From the NCBI GenBank assembly GCA_016713565.1, contig JADJOX010000007.1, positions 672,501-736,500 on the forward strand: a stretch of DNA of 64,000 nt, written 5' to 3'. This document shows, piece by piece, positions 1-8,536 of the stretch (position 1 is its first letter; every line of letters begins with the position of its first letter). The translations under genes and the position numbers were made by a program. Source of the DNA: Ignavibacteriota bacterium. GTDB taxonomy: Bacteria > Bacteroidota > Ignavibacteria > Ignavibacteriales > Melioribacteraceae. The notes under the pieces are model-generated. The model was given only the letters and a program-made list of their open reading frames with translations, searched no databases and was not told where the DNA came from.

Positions 1-219
1 CAGAAACTTCTGCTCGTGAGAAAAATAGATTTAAAAGGTAATTATATCAGTAATAAAGATGAAATTGCTCTTGATATTGTTGATTCGGGAATTGGCGATG
101 TAGTTCTAGTTGTTAAAGAAGGTGCAGCTATTCAGCAAATCTTAGGTCATTCAAATTCTCCTGTTAATATTATGATTATAGCTGTAGTTGATAATATTAG
201 TATCGATAATAACATTTAA
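1..219 (+). CDS. EutN/CcmL-family microcompartment vertex protein (C-terminal part)
   Basis: The frame is open from the first base of the window, so this is the C-terminal end (about 72 residues) of a gene that starts upstream. The visible protein has the KLLLVRKIDLKG strand typical of EutN/CcmL proteins, then DIVDSGIGDVVLVVKEG and a final IIAVVDNI strand. This is the normal end of this roughly 90-residue family. EutN/CcmL proteins form pentamers that cap the vertices of bacterial microcompartment shells. The gene sits 5 nt before dprA. Other shell and enzyme genes may lie to the left, outside the window. An acylating aldehyde dehydrogenase with a cargo-like tail at 14967 may belong to the same organelle, which is inference. 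Family assignment is fairly secure; the cargo pathway is unknown. Confidence 0.83.
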   Translation, partial: QKLLLVRKIDLKGNYISNKDEIALDIVDSGIGDVVLVVKEGAAIQQILGHSNSPVNIMIIAVVDNISIDNNI

Positions 220-224
220 TTTTA

Positions 225-1343
225 TTGAAAGAAAATTTAGAGACATTCGCTAAACTTAGAATTCTTCTTGAAGTTGAGGGAATTGGTCCATCCAAACTTT
301 TTAATCTTTTATCCAAATTTACATCATTAGATAATTTAATTAATGCCAGTTATAATCAACTAATAATGGTTGATGGAATTTCACAAACATTGGCAAATAA
401 GATCCTAAAAAAAATTGATGAATATCCAATCTTTCTAGAATCTGCCGAAAAAGAACTTAATTATTTAGAAAAAATTGACGGTAAGTGGATTACTTTTTGG
501 TCTGAGGATTATCCCGAAAATTTAAAAAATATTTTTGCGCCTCCAATTATACTTTATTATAAAGGAACTTTATCAAACAAAGATAAAAACAGTGTAGCAA
601 TTGTTGGCACTAGGATGCCTTCAAATTACGGCAAAAAAAATGCGTACGATTTTGCAAAAAATCTTTCATCTCAAGGAATATCTGTTATTAGCGGTTTAGC
701 TAGAGGAATTGATTCTTCTGCACACTGGGGAACTGTTGAAAATAATGGAAGAACAATTGCTGTAATCGGCTCAGGTTTAGATGTAGTTTATCCTTCTGAA
801 AATAAAAAACTATTCAATAAAATTACCGAAAACGGCGCAGTAATTACCGAATATGTTTTAGGAACAAAACCAGATGCACAAAATTTTCCTAAACGAAATA
901 GAATTATCAGCGGAATTTCTCTTGGTACTTTAGTTATTGAAACAAAATTATCCGGAGGAGCATTACAAACTGCCGGTTTTGCGATTGAACAAAATAGAGA
1001 AGTATTTGCCATTCCCGGTAATTTAGGTAATGTTCAAAGTGAAGGATGCAACCTGCTCATCCAACAAAGTTCGGCAAAATTGGTGACAAATATAGAAGAT
1101 ATTTTAATTGAATTGAAATTAAAGATTGCGCCTAAAATAGGAGAAAATATTCCCAAGCCGGTAGAAGATTTAAATATTTTTGAGCAGAAAATACTTGATG
1201 TTTTATCACACGAACCAAAACATATTGATTTAATTTCAAATGAATCTAAAATTAATTCCGCTGATTGTCTTGTGCATCTTTTATCGCTTGAGTTCAGGGA
1301 TCTTGTAAAACAATTACCGGGAAAGATTTTTGTGAAGTATTGA
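225..1343 (+). CDS. dprA: DNA-processing protein DprA (Smf)
   Basis: DprA binds incoming single-stranded DNA in the cytoplasm and loads RecA during natural transformation. This 372-residue protein has all the usual parts. Residues about 11-60 are a helix-hairpin-helix region (EGIGPSKL, VDGISQ). Residues about 80-290 are a Rossmann-fold DprA domain with VAIVGTR, SGLARGID, FPKRNRIISG and SGGALQTAG. Residues about 315-372 form a winged-helix-like tail. The start is a TTG 5 nt after the BMC gene stop, so the two genes are probably co-transcribed. The stop abuts the convergent rarA stop with no spacer. Length and motifs are complete; whether the organism is naturally competent cannot be judged from this window. 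Confidence 0.95.
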   Translation: MKENLETFAKLRILLEVEGIGPSKLFNLLSKFTSLDNLINASYNQLIMVDGISQTLANKILKKIDEYPIFLESAEKELNYLEKIDGKWITFWSEDYPENLKNIFAPPIILYYKGTLSNKDKNSVAIVGTRMPSNYGKKNAYDFAKNLSSQGISVISGLARGIDSSAHWGTVENNGRTIAVIGSGLDVVYPSENKKLFNKITENGAVITEYVLGTKPDAQNFPKRNRIISGISLGTLVIETKLSGGALQTAGFAIEQNREVFAIPGNLGNVQSEGCNLLIQQSSAKLVTNIEDILIELKLKIAPKIGENIPKPVEDLNIFEQKILDVLSHEPKHIDLISNESKINSADCLVHLLSLEFRDLVKQLPGKIFVKY

Positions 1344-2636
1344 TTAATAATTTTTTAATTTTTTCCACAAAAATTTTAAGCGCTCTTTTATTTTTATTTC
1401 CTGACCGTTTTCACTCGGGAAATAATATTGCTTACCTTTTAATGAATCCGGCAAGTAATTTTCTTCAATAAAATTATTCTCAAAATCATGTGCATATTTA
1501 TAATTCTTACCATAATCCAAACTTTTCATTAATTTGGTTGGCGCGTTGCGCAAATGCAATGGAACAGGTTCTTGATTTCCTTTCCTAACATCTTCGTATG
1601 CTTTTTCAATTGCCATATATGAAGAATTACTTTTAGGCTGCGATGCCAAATATGTTACGCATTGTGCTAGTATAATTCTTGCTTCAGGCATACCTATTTT
1701 TTCAACAGCGCCAAATACAGCTTCAGCTATTACTAAAGAATTAGGCGACGCATTTCCAATATCTTCAGATGCTAAAATTATCATTCTTCTAGCAATAAAT
1801 TTCGGATCTTCTCCACCTTCAAGCATTCGTACCATCCAATATAAAGCCGCGTCTGGATCACTGCCTCTAATACTTTTTATAAATGCCGAAATAATATTGT
1901 AATGTTCTTCTCCGTTTTTATCATAAACTACATTTTTCTGCTGAAGAACATTATCAATCAAAATTTTATTTATTTTAATTTTTTCTGAATTGATTTCCTG
2001 AAGCAAAGCGGATTCAATTATGTTCAGCAGTATTCTTGCATCTCCGCCGCTTGCGTATATTAAATAATTTTTATCAATTTCCTCAATTTTAAAACTTTTT
2101 AAAAAATCATCGTTCAAAAACGCGTGATCTATAATTTCGTTTAAATCTTCTTTTGCCAATTCATCAAGCACATAAACCCGCGCTCTTGATCTTAATGCGG
2201 GTATAACTTCAAACGAGGGATTTTCTGTCGTTGCGCCTATTAAAATTATTAATCCCGATTCAACTGCCGAAAGCAATGCATCCTGCTGCGATTTATTGAA
2301 TCTATGAATTTCATCTATAAATAAAATTGTACGTTTGTTAAAATTATCTTTGTTGATCTTGGCTAAACCGATTACTTCCCTAACTTCTTTAACACCGGCA
2401 GAAACAGCGTTGAGCTGGAAAAATTCAGACTTGGTTTTTTCTGAGATAATTCTTGCAAGTGTAGTTTTACCGGTTCCTGGAGGACCCCAAAGAATAAATG
2501 AACTTACTGCGTCATTTTCAATCATTAAGCTGATTGATTTACCGGGACCGACTATTTTTTTTTGTCCTCTAAAATCTTCGAGTGTTTTGGGTCTTATTCT
2601 TTCTGCAAGAGGAACTTGCGGAATTGTTCTTTTCAA
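1344..2636 (-). CDS. rarA: Replication-associated recombination protein A (RarA/MgsA), AAA+ ATPase
   Basis: RarA is a clamp-loader-like AAA+ ATPase that acts at stalled replication forks. The 430-residue protein has Walker A GPPGTGKTT (about 51-59), Walker B ILFIDEIHRF (about 104-113), sensor 1 GATTENPSF and an arginine-finger stretch LRSRARVY. The C-terminal RarA/WRNIP1 tetramerisation region includes IRGSDPDAALYWMVRMLEGG and a conserved SEDIGNA segment. The length matches the family. It lies 1 nt downstream of the ftsB-like gene and is the last gene of a minus-strand group with ddl and ftsB. RuvB-type motifs differ (a separate ruvB lies at 21001), so RarA is the better call. Confidence 0.95.
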   Translation of the reverse strand: MKRTIPQVPLAERIRPKTLEDFRGQKKIVGPGKSISLMIENDAVSSFILWGPPGTGKTTLARIISEKTKSEFFQLNAVSAGVKEVREVIGLAKINKDNFNKRTILFIDEIHRFNKSQQDALLSAVESGLIILIGATTENPSFEVIPALRSRARVYVLDELAKEDLNEIIDHAFLNDDFLKSFKIEEIDKNYLIYASGGDARILLNIIESALLQEINSEKIKINKILIDNVLQQKNVVYDKNGEEHYNIISAFIKSIRGSDPDAALYWMVRMLEGGEDPKFIARRMIILASEDIGNASPNSLVIAEAVFGAVEKIGMPEARIILAQCVTYLASQPKSNSSYMAIEKAYEDVRKGNQEPVPLHLRNAPTKLMKSLDYGKNYKYAHDFENNFIEENYLPDSLKGKQYYFPSENGQEIKIKERLKFLWKKLKNY

Positions 2637-2637
2637 A

Positions 2638-2952
2638 CTAATTACCTAACGAATCATTTTTATCTTCAAATTTAAATACTTTTTCATTTTCTTTTTTCAT
2701 CATAAATTTTTCGCGCGCAACTTTCTCCAACTCTTTGTCATCTGTTTTAATTGAATTAATATTCGAGTCAAGATCTTTAATTTGGTTTTTTGATTTATCA
2801 ATTTGACGTTCTATTGAATTAATTTCATTCTTTAATTCAAAGTATTTTAATAAACCATATTTATTGAAAAATAAAAACAGTACTAAGATTATTAGTATTA
2901 CAAAATAAATCCAAGTAATTATTCTATCTTTCTTATTACTTACTTTTTTCAT
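2638..2952 (-). CDS. FtsB/DivIC-like septum formation initiator
   Basis: This 104-residue bitopic membrane protein has a short basic cytoplasmic N-terminus (MKKVSNKKDR), one membrane helix at about 14-31, a coiled coil at about 36-75 and a polar periplasmic tail containing REKFMMKKENEKVFKF. This layout and the short post-coil motif are typical of FtsB/DivIC, which bridges FtsL and FtsQ in the division septum. Its ATG overlaps the ddl stop in an ATGA junction, so translation is probably coupled to the peptidoglycan-precursor enzyme Ddl. Small coiled-coil proteins are hard to name by sequence alone, so I give no gene symbol. Confidence 0.78.
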   Translation of the reverse strand: MKKVSNKKDRIITWIYFVILIILVLFLFFNKYGLLKYFELKNEINSIERQIDKSKNQIKDLDSNINSIKTDDKELEKVAREKFMMKKENEKVFKFEDKNDSLGN

Positions 2953-3947
2953 AATGCCGAAGAAATAATTATATCAACCAATTCCTCGAATCCAATCCCT
3001 TGCGCTTTTGCAATTTTTGGAACCAAACTGTGCGAAGTCATTCCCGGTAATGTATTGATCTCGAGGCAATAAGCAATTCCTTCTTTAGTTAAGCGAAAGT
3101 CAATTCTTGAATAGTGTTCACATCCAAGAGAGTTGAAAGCAAGCACCGCTTGTCTTTGGAGTTCATTTTCAATATTCTTATCTATTGCGGCTGGAACAAT
3201 ATATTCGCTCATGCCATCGGAATATTTGCATTCATAATCATAAATTTCATGTTTAGGGATTATTTCCAAAATTGGCAAAGTAAAATCTTTAACAATTGCT
3301 ACGGCAATTTCTCTTCCCGCAATAAATCTTTCTAATAATATTTTTTTTGAGAACTGTGAAGCAAGATTTATTGCGTTTTCCAATTCATTAAAATTATTGC
3401 ACTTTGTTAAACCTATTGTGGAACCTTGATCGTTTGGTTTTATTATGCATGGATATTTTATAGTGCTTTCAATTTTATCACTAAGAATTTTCAGATCATC
3501 ATGTTTTGAAGCTTCAAGCCATTCGGGAGTATAAACTCCAAAATGATTAAAAATTATTTTTGATTTTGCTTTATCCATTGAAAGCGAACTTGCTAATACT
3601 CCAGAACCTGTGTATTTAATTCCTCTTAATTCCAATAATGATTGAATTACACCATCTTCACCCCATTTTCCGTGAAGTGCAATTAATGCTAAATCCACAT
3701 CATCAAAAAAAGGAGAGTTAATTGCAGCGATTATATTTTCATTAGAGATTTTCGAGAATTCGCAATCGCAAAAATAATCATCTATATTTTGAGGCTGATT
3801 CAATCCATAAGCAGGATCGATAATTTTTGTTTTATATCCTAAATTTTTTACGGCATAATATATTGCTTTCCCAGATTCCTTTGAAACCGCGCGTTCGGGA
3901 GATGTTCCTCCTAATAAAATAGCAACTGTAATATTTTCTTTATTCAT
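2949..3947 (-). CDS. ddl: D-alanine--D-alanine ligase
   Basis: Ddl makes the D-Ala-D-Ala dipeptide for peptidoglycan, using ATP in the cytoplasm. The 332-residue protein shows the N-terminal LLGGTSPERAVS loop (about 11-22), ALHGKWGEDG (about 90-99), the ATP-grasp segment KPNDQGSTIG (about 170-179), RIDFRL and the metal/substrate motif LEINTLPGMT (about 295-304). Length is normal. It is the first gene of a ddl-ftsB-rarA run and overlaps ftsB by 4 nt. The 63 nt before its start separate it from the next minus-strand gene and contain no clear promoter that I can defend. Confidence 0.96.
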   Translation of the reverse strand: MNKENITVAILLGGTSPERAVSKESGKAIYYAVKNLGYKTKIIDPAYGLNQPQNIDDYFCDCEFSKISNENIIAAINSPFFDDVDLALIALHGKWGEDGVIQSLLELRGIKYTGSGVLASSLSMDKAKSKIIFNHFGVYTPEWLEASKHDDLKILSDKIESTIKYPCIIKPNDQGSTIGLTKCNNFNELENAINLASQFSKKILLERFIAGREIAVAIVKDFTLPILEIIPKHEIYDYECKYSDGMSEYIVPAAIDKNIENELQRQAVLAFNSLGCEHYSRIDFRLTKEGIAYCLEINTLPGMTSHSLVPKIAKAQGIGFEELVDIIISSAL

Positions 3948-4010
3948 GAGCTCTACTTGATTAATAGTTTTTTAATTTATTGAACCGGTGGAAATCATCA
4001 TAATTAAAAT

Positions 4011-5027
4011 TTAGTTTAAACACTTACTTTCTAATTTTTCCATAATTTGCATATTAACTAAACCGTCAAAACCGGTTATTTCAGGTTCAACCTTATTTAT
4101 ATATGATTTTTGGAGGGATTTAAGCAAAATGAGAAGCTTATTTGCTCTTTTTCTAAAAGCAATTCTTTTTTCACCCGCTAAATCGATTGATAATTTTCCG
4201 GGCTCTTTTCTTCTTCCTATAATGTTTTCTATACTTATCGATCCGTTTGAACCAACAATGTCAATTCTGTTAAATGCCTGTTTAGAATTGTAGGAAACAT
4301 TTAGAAATCCATATCCGCCTTTTTTATATTTAACAACTGCCGCCGCAAAATCATCAACTTGACTTTTATAAACAACGTTATCAATAAATCCGTTTATATC
4401 GATAATTTCTCCGCCGAAAAATCTAAGAAGGTCAATCATATGAGTTCCCAAATCCCTGAACGCGCCGCCGCCGCTTTTTTCTTTATCAAATCTAAAATTG
4501 TCATCCGGCTCATAATTAATATTAAATGAAGTAGAAACCGAAACAATTGTTCCAATCATTCCCTTTTCAATAATTTCTTTCGCTTTTGCCGTTAGCGGAT
4601 GAAACCTATGTGTGTAATTTATAGATAAGAACACATTGTTTTCATTACAAACTTTTAACATTTCTTCGGCTTGAATTGAATTTAATGCCAATGGCTTTTC
4701 GCAAAGTATATGTTTACCCGCTTTGGCTGCTTCAATTACCTGCCAATAATGATCTTTATTTGCGCTCCCAATGTAAAGTATTTCAAAATCATGTTTTAAA
4801 AACTCGGCAAAATTATTAAAGTAATTCTTTGCGAAAAATTTATTTGAGATTTCTTTTGCTCTAGTTAAATCGGAACTATAAATAGAAACGAGTGAACTTT
4901 TTTTTAATTGAAGCAAGGTCGGAATAAATGTATTCTCCGCAAATCTGCCGCAGCCGGCAACTCCCCATTTTAATTTTTTCATAAGATTAATTTGCGATTT
5001 TATTCTGCGGTCAACATTTAGAATCAT
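4011..5027 (-). CDS. Gfo/Idh/MocA-family NAD(P)-dependent oxidoreductase
   Basis: This protein has an N-terminal Rossmann fold with the GVAGCGRFAE dinucleotide loop, the EKPLALN motif and a C-terminal domain with SINYTHRFHP and GGGAFRDLGTHMIDLLRFFGG-type residues that carry the family's catalytic lysine and histidine. Such enzymes oxidise or reduce sugars, inositols or similar polyols; the substrate cannot be read from sequence. Two starts are possible. The ATG at 5027 lies 1 nt after the metF stop and has an AGGA-like Shine-Dalgarno sequence in the end of metF. The ATG at 4982 gives the usual family N-terminus (MKKLKWGVAG) but no visible ribosome site. The larger frame is reported. Confidence 0.85.
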   Translation of the reverse strand: MILNVDRRIKSQINLMKKLKWGVAGCGRFAENTFIPTLLQLKKSSLVSIYSSDLTRAKEISNKFFAKNYFNNFAEFLKHDFEILYIGSANKDHYWQVIEAAKAGKHILCEKPLALNSIQAEEMLKVCNENNVFLSINYTHRFHPLTAKAKEIIEKGMIGTIVSVSTSFNINYEPDDNFRFDKEKSGGGAFRDLGTHMIDLLRFFGGEIIDINGFIDNVVYKSQVDDFAAAVVKYKKGGYGFLNVSYNSKQAFNRIDIVGSNGSISIENIIGRRKEPGKLSIDLAGEKRIAFRKRANKLLILLKSLQKSYINKVEPEITGFDGLVNMQIMEKLESKCLN

Positions 5028-5028
5028 T

Positions 5029-5982
5029 TTAAAATCCTAATTTCTTCATCAAGTTATTAATTGGCTTAGTGTTTTGCATTACGTAAAAATGTATTGCAGG
5101 TACTTTCGCGCTTATAAGTCCTTCAACTTGCTTTTTTGCCCATTCTATTCCAATTTCCTGGACATATTCTGTTTTGGCTTTTGAAATTTCTTCAGCTAAA
5201 TCATTTGGAATATCAACATGAAAGTTCGAGGGCAAACTGTTTAATTGATGTTTTGACGTTATGATTTTTAATCCCGGAACAATAGGAACATCAATTCCGC
5301 TTTTTCTGCAAAGATCACAATAATTAAAAAAATTATTATTGTCATAAAACATTTGAGTTACAATATATTCAGCACCTGCTTTAACTTTTTCTTTTGTGTA
5401 ATTTATATCAATTTGAAGATTTGGCGCTTCAAAATGTTTTTCGGGATATCCGCCGATTCCAATACCAAATTTCATTGGTTCAGCATCGAGAAGCGAATCC
5501 TCAAGATATTTTCCTTTGTTCAAATCGGAAATCTGTTTTACCAAATCATAAGCGCGAACGTTTGCCGATCTTCCGTATTTAATCGGTTTATTAAACGCGC
5601 TTTCATCACCTCTAACCGCTAGAACATTTTCAATTCCCAAATAATGCAGTTCGATTAAAAAATCTTCCGTCTCTTCTTTTGTAAAACCCTGACAAATAAC
5701 GTGAGGAACAGCATCAATATTATATTTATTTTGAATAAGCGCGCATATTCCCAATGTTCCGGGTCTTTTTCTTTTAATCTTCATTCTAAAATCGCCGGAG
5801 GGTGTTTCTTCATACATTACTTCCGCGGCATGACTCGTAATATCAATAAATGGGGGTTTATATTTAACCAAATCTTCCAATGCATCTAAAAGATTTGTAA
5901 TATTTCCGCCTCTTTTGGGCGGAATAATTTCGAAACTAATTAATGTTTGTGTTGCATTTGTTAAATGATCAATAACTTTCAT
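5029..5982 (-). CDS. metF: Methylenetetrahydrofolate reductase
   Basis: MetF reduces 5,10-methylene-THF to 5-methyl-THF with FAD, supplying methyl groups for methionine synthesis. The 317-residue TIM barrel has SFEIIPPKRGG with the active-site glutamate near residue 18, DITSHAAEV, GIENVLAVRGDE, AEYIVTQMFYDNNNF and the C-terminal AIHFYVMQN. The length is that of the single-domain bacterial enzyme without the eukaryotic regulatory domain. It precedes the Gfo/Idh/MocA gene by 1 nt and so is probably co-transcribed with it. No methionine-related riboswitch was recognised in the 48 nt upstream. Confidence 0.95.
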   Translation of the reverse strand: MKVIDHLTNATQTLISFEIIPPKRGGNITNLLDALEDLVKYKPPFIDITSHAAEVMYEETPSGDFRMKIKRKRPGTLGICALIQNKYNIDAVPHVICQGFTKEETEDFLIELHYLGIENVLAVRGDESAFNKPIKYGRSANVRAYDLVKQISDLNKGKYLEDSLLDAEPMKFGIGIGGYPEKHFEAPNLQIDINYTKEKVKAGAEYIVTQMFYDNNNFFNYCDLCRKSGIDVPIVPGLKIITSKHQLNSLPSNFHVDIPNDLAEEISKAKTEYVQEIGIEWAKKQVEGLISAKVPAIHFYVMQNTKPINNLMKKLGF

Positions 5983-6030
5983 TATTTGCCTAAACTGTTT
6001 TGCAAAGTTATAAAATTTTCCAATTAATTT

Positions 6031-8454
6031 TTAATTACCTTGGGGAATCAATTTCAATAAATCAAAATTTGAGCTTTTTACAAAATTCTCGTTAGTGTTT
6101 ATTTTTAATAATTCTCCTTCAAGCCACATATCCGTCATATCATTATAATGTCCGCTAAAGAAATTTCCGGATTGCCCGGTTGGCAAAATGATATAAAAAT
6201 AATCCGGTTCGGAAAAATCGTAAATATATCTCATAGATGGACCTAATTTATTATTATAAGGCTCATTAAATGAATATTCAGTATTAAAAACCGTTGTTCC
6301 GTCACCGCCGATTTTAAATGGTCCAATATCTAAAATAAGATCAAGAATTTTAGATTGACCATGAAAAAAATGTTTAAATGTAACCTGATGTAATTTATTC
6401 CACTGCCAATTTTCAATTTTTCCATATTCTTCGCTTAAATAATTAATTGCATCCCAAAGACTTTTTCTTATAATATCATTTTTATCTTCAATTTTATTAG
6501 TTGCAATATCATCAAACCAAGATGAAGTACTTTCATCCAAAATTTTTCTAACAACTCTGTAGGGTATATTCGCAATAAAAATGTATTCATTAAAAATACT
6601 ATCTCCCATTTCATCCAAAAAAATATTTTTTAATAAATATTGATAAAAAACTGCATAAATTGTTGGAACTTGGCTTTCCGGAATAAATACAAAATCCCAT
6701 TTTCTTAAAAGAGCCAGAACTTCTTTCAATTTATCATTTTCCAATGTGTGATTTCTAAAAGCGCCTAAAATATGAGGGACAATATCTTTTGCGTAATCGG
6801 AATAAAAATCCATTTGATATTTTCTAAAATCATCAACCGAATGTTTTGTTTTGGATTCTAGCAGACTGGTGATCCTATTTATTCTGGAATTCGGTTCCCA
6901 AATATTTGATATATGATACGGATAATCTTCAATGGTTTTATTATTTGCCGAAGCAATAAATCCGTTTTGAGGATTAAACAAATTCGGATTTTCAGAAAAC
7001 GGCACAAAACCAAGCCAATCATCTGCATCGGTTGTTCCGTCATTGATAAATGTAGGTGAGTTATTTTTACGCAACGGAAGCTGAACTCCTGCGGTATATC
7101 CAATATTTCCTTCATTATCGGCAAATACAAAGTTTTGCCCAGGTGTATGAAAATCTTTTAGGCCTTCTCTGAATTCTGTCCAATTTTTTGCGCAATTTAT
7201 TTTTGAAAACGCTGACATTTCACTGCTGGATTCCAAAGCGGTCCATCTCATAGTAATATCAATGTTACTTTGATTTTTATTGGGATACATTTTATTGAAT
7301 GGATGTATATCAGAAATTATTGGTCCGCGATGATTTTTCTTAATAGTAAAAATTACTTCCGCAGAATCTTTAACCTTAATTGTATCTTCAATTAACGAAA
7401 GGTCTTTCCACTCATCATTAAATAAATATTTTGATTTTGAACTATCTAATTTTTCAATATAAAAATCCGCGTCATCAGCCATAACATTTGTAAGAACCCA
7501 TGAAATATTTAGATTTTTTCCAATTACAATTCCCGGTATTCCCGGAAGTGTTACGCCTTCTACATTTAATTCAGGTGATCTTAAAACCGCAATATACCAC
7601 TTTCCAGGAGCCGAAAAACTTAAATGCGGATCGTTAGCAATAATTGGTTTCCCCGATTCTGATCTTGTTCCGTTTACAACCCAATTATTTGAGCCAATGT
7701 GTGTCCCGCTAAATCCAATGAAATTTCTAAACTCTTTGTCGACTTTAATGAAATCTAAAGGAATATTTGAAATATTATTCAAATTAGCCGGGATAATTGT
7801 AGGACCATTTTCGTCAAATGCAGGTAGAACATCGTTAGCTTTTTCAATTCCTAATTTTTGTATTACATGAGATAGAGCAATATCGCTCCACCATGAAATA
7901 TTTAATTCCCATGCCATAAGTTTTGCAATCAGAACAGAATGTTCGGGTTTCCACAATTCTGGTTTGTATCCTAAAATATCAAATTCAATTGTTAATTTAT
8001 TTTTTTCATTTTTAATGAATTCATTTACTCCGTCAGCATATGAAATAAGAATCTTTTTAGTTTCGTTATCAAAACTTTCATAATGTTTTTTTGATATTTT
8101 GGCTAATTCAAGAGTTCTAAACATTTTATCGAACGGAATAGTTTTATTTCCCAAAATTTCGCTTAGTTTTCCTTCACCCGCTCTTCTGCTCAAATCCATT
8201 TGAAATAATCTTTCCTGTGCGTGCAAATAACCAAGCGCAAAATAAAGATCATATTTAGAATTTGAATAAACATATGGAATTGCAAATTTATCTCTGAAAA
8301 TCGATACTTCACCATTCAGCTTGTTGACAATTTTTTTACCGGAATACTGAGGTAAAGTATCGTTTAACATATAATACGCTCCGGCAATAAATACAAATAA
8401 AAGTATAATTATCGTTATTAATATTCCGGCTAAAACTTTAGGCCATTTGTTCAT
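6031..8454 (-). CDS. Penicillin acylase-family N-terminal-nucleophile hydrolase, membrane-anchored
   Basis: The 807-residue protein is a penicillin G acylase-type Ntn hydrolase, made as a precursor that cuts itself before a catalytic serine. The junction is visible at GSNNWVV, giving Ser255 as the predicted nucleophile and N-terminus of the beta chain. Downstream NDPHL and LPGIPG are also typical. Residues 1-30 hold one membrane helix (VLAGILITIIILLFVFIAGA) without a clear signal-peptidase site, so the enzyme probably stays anchored in the inner membrane, facing the periplasm. Family members cleave amides of penicillins, acyl-homoserine lactones or unknown acyl-amino compounds; the substrate is not predictable here. 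It is divergent from rmuC, with 82 nt between the starts. Confidence 0.88.
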   Translation of the reverse strand: MNKWPKVLAGILITIIILLFVFIAGAYYMLNDTLPQYSGKKIVNKLNGEVSIFRDKFAIPYVYSNSKYDLYFALGYLHAQERLFQMDLSRRAGEGKLSEILGNKTIPFDKMFRTLELAKISKKHYESFDNETKKILISYADGVNEFIKNEKNKLTIEFDILGYKPELWKPEHSVLIAKLMAWELNISWWSDIALSHVIQKLGIEKANDVLPAFDENGPTIIPANLNNISNIPLDFIKVDKEFRNFIGFSGTHIGSNNWVVNGTRSESGKPIIANDPHLSFSAPGKWYIAVLRSPELNVEGVTLPGIPGIVIGKNLNISWVLTNVMADDADFYIEKLDSSKSKYLFNDEWKDLSLIEDTIKVKDSAEVIFTIKKNHRGPIISDIHPFNKMYPNKNQSNIDITMRWTALESSSEMSAFSKINCAKNWTEFREGLKDFHTPGQNFVFADNEGNIGYTAGVQLPLRKNNSPTFINDGTTDADDWLGFVPFSENPNLFNPQNGFIASANNKTIEDYPYHISNIWEPNSRINRITSLLESKTKHSVDDFRKYQMDFYSDYAKDIVPHILGAFRNHTLENDKLKEVLALLRKWDFVFIPESQVPTIYAVFYQYLLKNIFLDEMGDSIFNEYIFIANIPYRVVRKILDESTSSWFDDIATNKIEDKNDIIRKSLWDAINYLSEEYGKIENWQWNKLHQVTFKHFFHGQSKILDLILDIGPFKIGGDGTTVFNTEYSFNEPYNNKLGPSMRYIYDFSEPDYFYIILPTGQSGNFFSGHYNDMTDMWLEGELLKINTNENFVKSSNFDLLKLIPQGN

Positions 8455-8536
8455 TTTCTTTCGTAATAATTATTTATTTTAATTACTTAATAAATTAAGA
8501 ACTTTTGAAACAATATATAAAAAAATTAAAAGGTAA

